A DNA stretch of 64,000 nucleotides from contig NZ_QGNZ01000003.1 in NCBI RefSeq assembly GCF_003173595.1, forward strand, positions 124,001 to 188,000. The letters run 5' to 3'. A program made the position numbers and the translations under genes. The notes under the pieces are model-generated. The model did no database searches. It had not been told where the DNA came from and saw only the letters and a list, made by a program, of their open reading frames with translations. Position 1 is the stretch's first letter. Every line of letters starts with the position of its first letter. This document shows, in pieces, positions 43,494 through 51,883 of the stretch. The DNA is from Pedobacter yonginensis (lineage in GTDB: Bacteria; Bacteroidota; Bacteroidia; Sphingobacteriales; Sphingobacteriaceae).

Positions 43494-43524
43494 CAAAGCT
43501 AATATTATTGCAGTGGATTTCAAA
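43494..43524 (-). promoter_or_regulatory. Promoter of sucD (TTTG-N19-TAGCTTTG)
   Basis: On the minus strand TTTG (43524-43521), nineteen bases, then TAGCTTTG (43501-43494): a full match to the Bacteroidota -33/-7 consensus, 19 bases before the ATG. Confidence 0.85.
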
Positions 43525-43773
43525 TCTTAAACCACATTATTTGCCCGCTTTTTTCAGGAAAATGTAAGGAATTAGCCTATGGCGCATTCAGCCCTGCTCT
43601 CTGCTTTACTTCGTTACACTTCGTGCCCGCGCCGATCAGGTTTAAATATGAACGTTCATCCCTTTTGGCAAGCAAACAACACCAAAAATTAGTGGTGTTA
43701 TGGATAGTGTTAGCAACTATGATTAGAATCTTTCTGTATTATGATTCTATCCATAATCTGGATTGTATTTCTG
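43525..43773. other. Intergenic region between divergent sucD and VIT1 genes
   Basis: No gene. The part at 43570-43680 (CCTGCTCTCTGCTTTACTTC, GTTACACTTCGTGCCCGCGC) looks like a fragment of an interspersed non-coding element. ACACCAAAAATTAGTGGTGT near 43680 is a small hairpin, and GGATAGTG...ATTCTATCC is a loose inverted repeat. Confidence 0.4.
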
Positions 43774-43781
43774 TAAATTTG
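43774..43781 (+). promoter_or_regulatory. Promoter -7 box of the VIT1 gene
   Basis: TAAATTTG matches TAnnTTTG and lies 22 bases before the ATG. Confidence 0.6.
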
Positions 43782-43803
43782 GGTTCATCCTTAAATTAAC
43801 AGC

Positions 43804-44493
43804 ATGGAATTGGAAAAGCATTACACGAACCGCACGGGTTGGCTAAGGGCAGCCGTCCTAGGCGCTAACGATGGCATCATCTCCACCACCAGTTTGGTTA
43901 TCGGTATTGCAGCAGCAAGTGATACCAGGAGCCCTATCGTATTGGCAGCATTAGCAGGTTTGGTTGCTGGTGCATTATCCATGGCCGCAGGAGAGTATGT
44001 TTCTGTAAGTTCCCAATCTGATATTGAAACTGCCGATTTGGCCCGAGAAAAGATGGAATTGGAAACGATACCCGAAGTAGAACTAAAAGAACTTGCAAAA
44101 ATTTATGTAAGGCAAGGATTAGATGAAGATTTAGCCATGCAGGTTGCCATAAAGCTTACCGAAAAAGACGCCCTCGAAGCGCATGCAAGAGACGAATTAG
44201 GCATTAACGAACATACACAGCCAAAACCCTTGCAAGCGGCATTAGCATCTGGTGCATCATTTGTTAGCGGTGGCATACTCCCTTTCCTTGTAGCACTTTT
44301 TGCACCCATTAAATCGATGGTCTTTTATCAATATGGATTTGCGATTGTTTTCTTGGCTCTATCAGGGGCATTGGCCGCTAAGGCAGGTGGATCTAACATG
44401 ACGAAGGGTATCATCAGAATCTGCTTTTGGGGAACCATAGCAATGGTTGTTACCGCCTTGGCTGGCTATATTTTCGATGCGAAAACAAGTTAA
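43804..44493 (+). CDS. VIT1/CCC1 family iron/manganese transporter
   Basis: A 229-residue inner-membrane protein with five hydrophobic segments. The signature GWLRAAVLGANDGIISTTSL (about 13-32) and AAGEYVSVSSQSD mark the VIT1/CCC1 family. The cytoplasmic helical domain (about 80-140) carries the acidic metal-binding face (ELKELAKIYVRQGL, KDALEAHARDELG). Relatives move Fe2+ or Mn2+ out of the cytoplasm. It is convergent with rlmF and shares a bidirectional terminator. Confidence 0.92.
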   Translation: MELEKHYTNRTGWLRAAVLGANDGIISTTSLVIGIAAASDTRSPIVLAALAGLVAGALSMAAGEYVSVSSQSDIETADLAREKMELETIPEVELKELAKIYVRQGLDEDLAMQVAIKLTEKDALEAHARDELGINEHTQPKPLQAALASGASFVSGGILPFLVALFAPIKSMVFYQYGFAIVFLALSGALAAKAGGSNMTKGIIRICFWGTIAMVVTALAGYIFDAKTS

Positions 44494-44542
44494 ATTTATG
44501 ACAACAATTTGATTCACAACAGAATATCGCCATGATAAAATA

Positions 44543-44579
44543 AAAAGCCGGATTAACGGTCATCATTAATCCGGCTTTT
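44543..44579. terminator. Bidirectional terminator between VIT1 and rlmF
   Basis: AAAAGCCGGATTAA pairs perfectly with TTAATCCGGCTTTT around a 9-nt loop, with A/T tracts on both sides, between convergent genes. Confidence 0.92.
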
Positions 44580-44593
44580 GTTATATTGTTGAA

Positions 44594-45604
44594 TTACTTC
44601 GTTTTAACTTCTGGTTTTACAGTTTCCTTTTTGGGCTCTGTTTTCCAACCTTTTACCCACTCGGCTTGCGCAGCCTCATCATGGAAAGTCCACGCAACAA
44701 AACGGCTTATCTTTTGTCCTTGAGACATTTGAACTGTTGTAACCTCAAAAGCGTTTGCCTTAACTAGGGCACTGTAAATGCTTTTCAAATTGGCACTTTT
44801 AGAAACCAATGAAGTAAACCACAATACTTGATTTTTGATTTGCTCGCTTTGAATAATCATCTGCTCAACAAAAGCACGTTCACCACCCGGGCACCAAAGT
44901 TCTGCCTTGTTGCCTCCGAAATTTAAAACGTGTTTTACTTCTTTTTCATTACCGCCCAAATTACGCCATTTCTGACGTGTGCCTTGCTCTGCTTCTTTCA
45001 AAGAGGAATGGAAAGGTGGGTTACAAACCACTGCATCAAAACGCTCTTTACCTCCTACTACACCTCTAAAAATCCCCATTTTTGAAGATTGCTGACGAAT
45101 TTCTAAAGCGCCCTGTAATGGTTTGTTCGCTTCAATAATTCGTTTGGCAGATTCAACAGAAAGTGGGTCAATTTCTGAACCCACAAAGCTCCATCCGTAT
45201 TCTTGATGACCAATTATCGGGTAAATGCAGTTTGCTCCAACGCCAACATCAAATACATTAACGTTAGCGCCTTTTGGAATTTTCCCTTTATTGCTTGATC
45301 CTAAAAGATCGGCTACATAATGAATATAATCTGCACGCCCAGGAATTGGTGGACAAAGGTAATCCTGAGGGATATCCCATTGCGCAATATTATAAAAGTA
45401 TTTTAACAACGCTTTATTTAATGCTTTAACCGCACTTTGATCTGCAAAATCGATTGAATCATCGTTATGCTCATTTTTAAAAACAAAGCGTTTAAGTTCT
45501 TTTGATGTTGCAATAAGTTGTTTGAAATTGTAACGCGAACGGTGTTTGTTGCGTGGGTGTAACTCGCTTTTTTCTTTGCGGTTATTCTGTTCTTGCTGGG
45601 CCAA
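44594..45604 (-). CDS. rlmF: 23S rRNA (adenine(1618)-N6)-methyltransferase
   Basis: A 336-residue SAM-dependent methyltransferase. The start KSELHPRNKHRSRYNF is typical, FDVGVGANCIYPIIG (about 119-133) is the SAM-binding motif, NPPFHSS is the N6-adenine catalytic motif, and WFTSLVSKSANL the family block near the C-terminus. It modifies A1618 of 23S rRNA. The Lys/Glu-rich tail after WVKGWK is an extension beyond the E. coli protein. Confidence 0.94.
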   Translation of the reverse strand: MAQQEQNNRKEKSELHPRNKHRSRYNFKQLIATSKELKRFVFKNEHNDDSIDFADQSAVKALNKALLKYFYNIAQWDIPQDYLCPPIPGRADYIHYVADLLGSSNKGKIPKGANVNVFDVGVGANCIYPIIGHQEYGWSFVGSEIDPLSVESAKRIIEANKPLQGALEIRQQSSKMGIFRGVVGGKERFDAVVCNPPFHSSLKEAEQGTRQKWRNLGGNEKEVKHVLNFGGNKAELWCPGGERAFVEQMIIQSEQIKNQVLWFTSLVSKSANLKSIYSALVKANAFEVTTVQMSQGQKISRFVAWTFHDEAAQAEWVKGWKTEPKKETVKPEVKTK

Positions 45605-45911
45605 TGTGATCTGGATTAATTAAACAAGCTGTGTGCATGTTTCTGATGCAAAGGTACGTAAAAGACTTGGATTGTTGCTTGCTGGTTTGGTTTAGGATGA
45701 ATCGGTGAACGTGAGATGGTTTAATTGCAGCATTTCGGATAGCTTTAACCCCATAAGAAACCAAGAGCCAGCGCAGCTTAACTTCAATTTAGTCATCTTG
45801 CCATTACCGTGTATCTTGTATTTCCGTGGCGGAAATTTGGCTATATATCTGCAAACGCTTTTCTGTTTGTAAAGACATGCCAAAACGATGGAGGATTTGG
45901 CTAAAACATGA
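45605..45911. other. Intergenic region upstream of rlmF
   Basis: No gene. It contains the rlmF promoter, and near 45808-45836 a fragment (CCGTGTATCTTGTATTTCCG, then TGGCGG) of the CACGGAA-type repeat family. Two short minus frames that cross it are not protein-like. Confidence 0.45.
45649..45656 (-). promoter_or_regulatory. Promoter -7 box of rlmF
   Basis: TACCTTTG on the minus strand lies 44 bases upstream of the rlmF ATG. No clear -33 TTG is seen. Confidence 0.6.
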
Positions 45912-47180
45912 CTAACTTTCTTCGTTTCTCTCAATCATGGCGGGTTGAATGGCTTTCAGGTATTTTGCTTCATCAAATTGATTTTCGCTTTTTGCAATTA
46001 CAATTGTTGCTACCCCATTGCCAATTACGTTGGTTATCGCTCGCGCTTCACTCATAAAACGATCCACGCCAATTAAAATTGAAATGTGTTCAATAGGCAT
46101 AATTTTTAGTGCCGTTAGTGTAGAAACCAATACGATAAATCCACTTCCGGTAACGCCCGCAGCACCTTTAGAGGTAACCATCAAAATGGCTAAAATAGTT
46201 AGTTGCTGTCCAATAGATAAATCCACATGAAAAACCTGACAAAGAAAAATTACAGCCATAGCCAAGTAAATTGCGGTTCCATCAAGGTTAAAAGAATAAC
46301 CTGTCGGGATAACTAAGCCTACCACAGACTTGTCGCAACCGATCGCTTCCATTTTTTGCATCATACTCGGCAATGCCGATTCGGATGATGAGGTACCCAA
46401 AACAATCAAAATTTCTTGGCGAATGTATTTAAGATATTGCCAAAGACTAAATTTGTAATACCTGCAAATTCCATTTAAAACAACAAAAATAAAGAGGAGG
46501 CAGGTTAAATAGACGGATCCCATTAACTTTGCCATCCCAAAAATACTTTGCAAACCATGTGTTCCAATGCTGAAAGCCATTCCGCCGAATGCACCAATTG
46601 GCGCTAAACGCATAACCACCTTCATGATTTTAAACAATACTTTCGAAATTTTATCAAAAGCGTTTAGAACGGAAGTCCCTTCGCTACCCAGTTTATTTAG
46701 CCCATAACCAAAAAGGATTGCAAAGAATAAAATTTGCAAAATATTGCCTTCTGCAAAGGATGCAATAACATTGTGTGGAATGATGTGCAGAAAAAACTCT
46801 GCCCAATTCATTTCTTTAGCCTGTTCTGCGTAGGTTGCAATTTTTGATGCATCTCCACGCCCAGTTTCCATTCCAACGCCTGGCTTAAGCAAATTCGCCA
46901 CCAACAATCCAATCGCAATGGCAACTGTACTTACAATCTCAAAATACAACAATGCTTTGCCCCCTACACGACCAACTTTCTTCATATCGCCCATGTAAGC
47001 AATCCCCAAAACGATGGTAAAGAAAATAATCGGCGCGATTAGCATACTAATCATATTTATGAAGCCTTGGCTAATCAATTTCGCAGTTGGCGCAAAGCCA
47101 GGGAAGTAAGCTCCAACTAAAATGCCCAACGTAATGGCAACTAAAACCTGAAAAGTTAAATTGGAAAGAATCGATTTCAT
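45912..47180 (-). CDS. Dicarboxylate/amino acid:cation symporter (DAACS family)
   Basis: A 422-residue inner-membrane transporter of the GltP/DctA family with eight membrane helices and two re-entrant loops. Hallmarks: TSSSESALPSMM (hairpin 1), GYSFNLDGTAIY (helix 7), SKGAAGVTGSGF (hairpin 2) and DRFMSEARAITNVIGNGVAT (helix 8). The arginine in SEARAITN is the position that favours dicarboxylates or acidic amino acids. The substrate is probably C4-dicarboxylate, aspartate or glutamate, coupled to H+ or Na+. Confidence 0.93.
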   Translation of the reverse strand: MKSILSNLTFQVLVAITLGILVGAYFPGFAPTAKLISQGFINMISMLIAPIIFFTIVLGIAYMGDMKKVGRVGGKALLYFEIVSTVAIAIGLLVANLLKPGVGMETGRGDASKIATYAEQAKEMNWAEFFLHIIPHNVIASFAEGNILQILFFAILFGYGLNKLGSEGTSVLNAFDKISKVLFKIMKVVMRLAPIGAFGGMAFSIGTHGLQSIFGMAKLMGSVYLTCLLFIFVVLNGICRYYKFSLWQYLKYIRQEILIVLGTSSSESALPSMMQKMEAIGCDKSVVGLVIPTGYSFNLDGTAIYLAMAVIFLCQVFHVDLSIGQQLTILAILMVTSKGAAGVTGSGFIVLVSTLTALKIMPIEHISILIGVDRFMSEARAITNVIGNGVATIVIAKSENQFDEAKYLKAIQPAMIERNEES

Positions 47181-47354
47181 TCAATCAGTTTTTTAAAAAA
47201 ATGAAATATAGATTATTTTTTTGGCTGAAAAAATTTTCACCTCAACTCTTTGAAATAAAAAAATGCCTGATGAATGAATTCATTCACAAACCTATTTTAG
47301 CTTTCAGCGTAAAGCAAAGGGATAAAACAAATAGAAATAAAAAAGCGTGCCTCA

Positions 47355-48380
47355 TTATTTGTAAATGTTAACCTCTATCTTACCATCAGCAGTAACCGTA
47401 CCTCTGTACATACCTTCTGTGTTAAATGGCATGGCTACATTTCCTTTTCTATCTAAGGCAATTAAGCCTCCATCGCCACCCATTTTACCAACTTTATCCA
47501 ATACAATTTTTGAAGCATCGGCAACTGATAGGCCTTTGTATTCCATTAAATCGGAAATGGTTTTTGCCACCACGTTGCGGATATAATATTCACCCCACCC
47601 TGTGCAAGAGATTCCTGCGGTTTCATTATTGCAATAGGTTCCGGCTCCGATAATTGGTGCATCGCCCACACGGCCGTATTTTTTATTGGTCATGCCTCCC
47701 GTTGATGTGCCTGCAGCTAGGTTGCCGTTCTGATCTAGGGCAACACATCCAACTGTTCCAAATTTATAATCGTGATTAATCGTACCTAAAAGTGAGGACT
47801 TTTTACTTCCATGATCTAAAACGGCTTTGGTTGAATCTTGTTTAATTGCATCCTGCAAGCCATCCCAACGTTCTTTTGTCCAAAAATATTTGGGATTAAC
47901 GATTTCTAAACCCACTTCCTTAGCAAATTTATCTGCTCCATCTCCAAACATCATTACGTGTTCAGATTTTTCCATTACGGCACGGGCCGCAGAAATTGGG
48001 TTTTTAATGGTGGTAACACCGGTAACCGAACCCGCCATCAAGGTTTTTCCATCCATAATTGCAGCATCGAGCTCATTACGGCCATCATGTGTAAACACTG
48101 CGCCTTTACCTGCGTTAAAATGCGGATCGTTTTCTAGCACATGAATGGTGGTCTCAACGGCATCCAAACTGGTTTTGCCCGCTTTTATATCTGCATAGCC
48201 TGCTTTTAACGCCGCAGTTAATGCAGCGATATAGGCTGCTTCCTTTTCTGGTGTCATATTCTTTTTAAGTATGGTTCCTGCACCGCCATGAATAACCATC
48301 ACATATTTTTTCTGCTGTGCAGAAGCATTTAAAGCTAAAATTGATATTAACCCTATTGCAACTAATTTTAATGCTTTCAT
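47355..48380 (-). CDS. Isoaspartyl peptidase/L-asparaginase (Ntn hydrolase), secreted
   Basis: A 341-residue plant-type asparaginase with signal peptide MKALKLVAIGLISILALNASA. Autocleavage before Thr209 (HDYKFGTVGCVAL) would yield the active alpha/beta pair. The substrate loop GTSTGGMTNKKYGRVGDAPI and GAGTYCNNETAGISCTGWGE are present. It hydrolyses beta-aspartyl dipeptides and asparagine in the periplasm. AGGAG seven bases before the ATG is a rare clear Shine-Dalgarno in this window. The asparaginase and the adjacent acidic-substrate symporter may cooperate, but the gap and opposite needs leave this open. Confidence 0.92.
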   Translation of the reverse strand: MKALKLVAIGLISILALNASAQQKKYVMVIHGGAGTILKKNMTPEKEAAYIAALTAALKAGYADIKAGKTSLDAVETTIHVLENDPHFNAGKGAVFTHDGRNELDAAIMDGKTLMAGSVTGVTTIKNPISAARAVMEKSEHVMMFGDGADKFAKEVGLEIVNPKYFWTKERWDGLQDAIKQDSTKAVLDHGSKKSSLLGTINHDYKFGTVGCVALDQNGNLAAGTSTGGMTNKKYGRVGDAPIIGAGTYCNNETAGISCTGWGEYYIRNVVAKTISDLMEYKGLSVADASKIVLDKVGKMGGDGGLIALDRKGNVAMPFNTEGMYRGTVTADGKIEVNIYK

Positions 48381-48705
48381 TTTCTCCTATTGATTGTGGT
48401 ATTTAAATACTTTATATCCACTACCATTTTCCACTGGTAGCTTCACCAAACTTAAAGTTAGCAACATTAAAGTTTCCACCACCATTTATCGAGGTAGGAA
48501 TTTCAAAAATTAAACTCGCATTAAAATAGCTTTTTGCCGCCGTTTCGCAGCGACAGCTGACCCCGCCACAAATGGCACAGCCAGCCCTATCCAGCCAACT
48601 GATACTCATTTCTGCTTAAAAAGATTTAGGTACTATTTTAGTTGCTTTCAAATGCCTTCAGATGGGTATTGAGGATCAAAAAGTGCAGGTCGTTAGCGAA
48701 ACGTT
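48381..48705. other. Intergenic region with a possible 62-residue Cys-rich frame
   Basis: On the minus strand (48609-48421) a frame MSISWLDRAGCAICGGVSCR... has five Cys in its first 21 residues and a protein-like tail (FNVANFKFGEATSGKW). No family is recognised, no promoter box is apparent, and it may be a remnant of a larger gene. Nothing else is visible. Confidence 0.3.
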
Positions 48706-50478
48706 TTATGAACTTTTGGCAATTCCTTCTGATGAAAATTGCAAATCGTAGAGCTTTTTATAATATCCATTTATTTTTAATAATTCTTGGTGGGTTCCAC
48801 GTTCTTTAATTTCGCCCTTATCTAGAACAATAATTTGATCGGCCTTTTGAATGGTAGATAAACGGTGGGCAATCACAATAGATGTTCGGCCTTCCATTAA
48901 GCTATCAATCGCCTTTTGGATTAATAATTCGGTTTCCGTATCTACGGATGAGGTGGCCTCATCTAAAACCAAAATGGCTGGGTTATGCACCAGGGCGCGA
49001 ATAAAAGAGATTAATTGCGCCTGACCCGCCGAAAGTGTTGCCCCTCTTTCCATTACATTATATTGATATGCGCCTGGTAAGCGCTCAATAAATTCGTGAG
49101 CACCGACTTTTTTTGCTGCGTTAACCACTTCTTCTATTGTAATTTTAGGATTATTTAAGGTGATGTTATTTAAAATCGTATCCGAAAACAAAAATACATC
49201 CTGAAGCACCGTTGCGATATGACTGCGCAAATAATTAAGCTCCAAATCTTCAATGTGAATTCCATCAACGGTAATCGTCCCTTTTTTAACCTCATAAAAG
49301 CGGTTTAAAATATTTATGGTTGATGATTTTCCGGCACCTGTAGCGCCCACTAACGCAATGGTTTGTCCTGCCTTAACCTCGAAAGACAAATCTTTCAAAA
49401 CATAATTATCGTCGTTATAAGCAAACCAAACGTTTTTGAACTCGATATTGCCTTCTAGTTTTTCTGGTTGTTGTGTGCCTCTATTTGGTGTAACTTCATC
49501 GGTATCTAAAACTTTAAACACCCTTTCGGCACCCACCATACCCATTTGTAGGGTGTTAAATTTATCAGCCAGTTGGCGAATGGGCGTAAAAACCATGCCT
49601 AAGTACATAATAAATTGAGTAATGGTGCCTGGTGTTACATCAAGTGGCTTTGACAAAATGCTTTTAGAACCATACCAAACCAACAAGCCTAAAGACATGG
49701 CCGAAATCAATTCGACTACCGGAAAGAAGATAGAATAATACCAGTTCGATCGGATGTTTGCATCGCGATAGCGTTTGTTAATGGCATTAAATTTTCGATA
49801 TTCTTGTTGCTCTCTTGCAAAATACTGTACAATGGAAACGCCTGTTATGTGTTCTTGTAAAAAAGTATTCAAGTTGGAAACCTCATTTCTAATCTCTTGA
49901 AAAGAGACTTTTATCGCTTTCTGAAATTTTCTTGTTGCCAAAATGAGGAGCGGAATGGGTAGAAGCACCACCAAACTCAATTCCCAATCGGTATAAAGCA
50001 TTACCCCAACAATTACAATAACTTGGAGGGTATCGCCAATCATCGAGATTAATCCTTCTGAAAAAATATCTGCAATGGTTTCTAAATCCGATACTGTACG
50101 GGTAATGAGCTGTCCGATAGGTGTTTTGTCGAAATATTTGAGGCGAAGATTGGTAATGTGGTTAAAAACACGAATTCGCAAATCTCTGATGACCGATTGC
50201 CCTAAGATATTGGTTAAAAGGGTATGATTATACTGAATTAAGGTTTGTAAAAGGAGCATAAAAACCATCAACATGGTCATGTTCACCAAACCCGAATAAT
50301 TGCCAGTCAGGATGTAATGGTCAAGCGTGTATTTAATTAAAAATGGGCGCACTGGTGAAATTGCGGCCAGTAAAATGGTTAAAATTACCGACCAAATAAA
50401 AACCGAACGATAAGGCTTTACATATTGAAAAATACGCTTAAGTAATCCTGTGTTATATACGTCGCCCGTTACTGCCAT
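48706..50478 (-). CDS. ABC transporter, fused permease and ATP-binding domains (exporter type)
   Basis: A 590-residue half-transporter of the MsbA/LmrA type. Six transmembrane helices occupy about 20-310. The ATPase domain has Walker A GATGAGKSST, the Q-loop in TVLQDVFLF, signature LSAGQ (Ala for the usual second Gly, common in this subgroup), Walker B ILVLDEATSSVD and the switch His in VIAHRLSTI. It works as a dimer at the inner membrane; the substrate (lipid, peptide or drug) cannot be read. Confidence 0.93.
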   Translation of the reverse strand: MAVTGDVYNTGLLKRIFQYVKPYRSVFIWSVILTILLAAISPVRPFLIKYTLDHYILTGNYSGLVNMTMLMVFMLLLQTLIQYNHTLLTNILGQSVIRDLRIRVFNHITNLRLKYFDKTPIGQLITRTVSDLETIADIFSEGLISMIGDTLQVIVIVGVMLYTDWELSLVVLLPIPLLILATRKFQKAIKVSFQEIRNEVSNLNTFLQEHITGVSIVQYFAREQQEYRKFNAINKRYRDANIRSNWYYSIFFPVVELISAMSLGLLVWYGSKSILSKPLDVTPGTITQFIMYLGMVFTPIRQLADKFNTLQMGMVGAERVFKVLDTDEVTPNRGTQQPEKLEGNIEFKNVWFAYNDDNYVLKDLSFEVKAGQTIALVGATGAGKSSTINILNRFYEVKKGTITVDGIHIEDLELNYLRSHIATVLQDVFLFSDTILNNITLNNPKITIEEVVNAAKKVGAHEFIERLPGAYQYNVMERGATLSAGQAQLISFIRALVHNPAILVLDEATSSVDTETELLIQKAIDSLMEGRTSIVIAHRLSTIQKADQIIVLDKGEIKERGTHQELLKINGYYKKLYDLQFSSEGIAKSS

Positions 50479-50563
50479 TTTATTTCTTAAAAGATTAAAT
50501 TTAGAGGGATTGAGTTAGTCGAAAACGACCTTAAACATGTCCATCCAAAATTCAATCATCCCC

Positions 50564-51316
50564 TCATTTTATACAATTGTACTTTACCTCAACCAAATAC
50601 AAGCCACATGCAGGCACCGACTGACCAGCTTTGCTTCGGCTTTTGCTTTCTATAATGGTTTTAAAATCTTCCAAATTAATCTCACCCTTTCCCACCCGGA
50701 CCAAAGTACCCATAATTGCCCTCACCATGTTTCTTAAGAAACGATCGGCTTGAATGGTAAAAACCAAGCCGTTATCAAGCACATCAAAAACGGCGTTACT
50801 AATTTTACAGTTGTTGGTAAAGGTTTGAGTATTAGACTTGCTAAAGCAAGAAAAATCGGTGTAATTTAACAATTCTTTGGCTGCCTTATTCATTAAATCA
50901 ACATTCAGTTGATCTTTCAAAAGCCAAGATCGGTTAACCTTAAAAGGGTCTTTCTCAAAGTGAACGTAGTATTTGTAAGCTCTAGAAATGGCATCAAATC
51001 GTGCATGGGCATCATCCTTTACGGGAATTACCCTTTTTACTGCAATTTGATAGGGCAACAAGGCATTTATGCCCGTTACCGCTTTCAGTACTTTTGCTTC
51101 CTCTATATTTTCTACATCAAAATGAGCGTAGAAATCTGTGGCGTGCACCCCCGCATCCGTTCTGCCACAGCCTAAGGTTTCTATATTTTGCCTAAAATAA
51201 ACAGACATGGCCTTATCCAACAAAGCTTGCACAGTTATCGCATTCGGCTGAATTTGCCAGCCATGGTATAAGCTGCCATCATAAGAAAGTTGTATGAAAT
51301 ATCTTTTTTTAGTCAA
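50564..51316 (-). CDS. truA: tRNA pseudouridine(38-40) synthase
   Basis: A 250-residue enzyme that modifies positions 38-40 of the tRNA anticodon arm. KRYFIQLSYDGSLYHGWQIQ is the family start, and the catalytic Asp is in GCGRTDAGVHA; RAYKYYVHF and FLRNMVRAIMGTLVRVGKGE follow. I set the start at the TTG at 51316 (LTKKRYF): the 34 codons upstream are unconserved and run across the promoter box at 51331-51324, and no ATG is available nearby. Confidence 0.92.
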   Translation of the reverse strand: MTKKRYFIQLSYDGSLYHGWQIQPNAITVQALLDKAMSVYFRQNIETLGCGRTDAGVHATDFYAHFDVENIEEAKVLKAVTGINALLPYQIAVKRVIPVKDDAHARFDAISRAYKYYVHFEKDPFKVNRSWLLKDQLNVDLMNKAAKELLNYTDFSCFSKSNTQTFTNNCKISNAVFDVLDNGLVFTIQADRFLRNMVRAIMGTLVRVGKGEINLEDFKTIIESKSRSKAGQSVPACGLYLVEVKYNCIK

Positions 51317-51323
51317 AGCGATG

Positions 51324-51331
51324 CAAAAATA
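51324..51331 (-). promoter_or_regulatory. Promoter -7 box of truA
   Basis: TATTTTTG on the minus strand matches TAnnTTTG and ends seven bases before the TTG start, leaving almost no untranslated leader. It also argues against the longer truA reading. Confidence 0.55.
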
Positions 51332-51373
51332 CTTTTTTCTTTGTATTTGATGAGTTGATATATTGCTTTTAAA

Positions 51374-51381
51374 TATATTTG
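51374..51381 (+). promoter_or_regulatory. Promoter -7 box of the DUF4293 gene
   Basis: TATATTTG matches TAnnTTTG, 19 bases before the ATG, with a TTG at 51355-51357. It stands back to back with the truA promoter. Confidence 0.6.
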
Positions 51382-51400
51382 CCTTAATTATTAAATTAAC

Positions 51401-51868
51401 ATGATACAAAGAATACAATCGATCTGGCTTTTTTTAGCAACCCTTACCTTGGCTTTAATGTTGGTTTTACCTATTGCAACAAAACAAGCGGGTGGCTCAG
51501 AATCAACAATATTCACCTATGGCATATATCACAAAATCACCACAAATGATGTTTCTCAATTGGCAGTAACACCCTTAATTCCTCTAGCCGTTACCAACAT
51601 TGCGGTTGCTGTAATGTGTTTTGTAAATATATTTAATTTTAAAAGAAGAAGTTTGCAGAAGAAAATCATCGTTTTTACCATCGCTGCCATAGCAGGTTTT
51701 GCCTTCTGGTGTAGCATAAATGCACAAAAAATGCCGGGTGGATTAGACGGAGCGAGTTTCGGAGTGGGTGCATATTTACCTGCTTTAGCGATTTTGTTTT
51801 GTGTGCTGGCCATTTTTGGAATCAATAAAGATGAGCGCTTAATCCGATCGGCTGAACGATTGAGATAA
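51401..51868 (+). CDS. DUF4293 family membrane protein
   Basis: A 155-residue protein with four predicted membrane helices (about 8-26, 60-80, 89-108 and 121-140). The start MIQRIQSIWLFLATLTLALM matches DUF4293, a Bacteroidota family of unknown function that typically lies next to truA, as here. The C-terminus NKDERLIRSAERLR is the conserved basic tail. No catalytic residues are evident. Confidence 0.88.
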   Translation: MIQRIQSIWLFLATLTLALMLVLPIATKQAGGSESTIFTYGIYHKITTNDVSQLAVTPLIPLAVTNIAVAVMCFVNIFNFKRRSLQKKIIVFTIAAIAGFAFWCSINAQKMPGGLDGASFGVGAYLPALAILFCVLAIFGINKDERLIRSAERLR

Positions 51869-51883
51869 TTCAGCCTGCCCAAT

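Noticed and set aside
45582..45934. Two overlapping minus frames of 60 and 80 codons upstream of rlmF
   Set aside because: They cross the rlmF promoter box and the stop region of the symporter gene and show no protein-like pattern.
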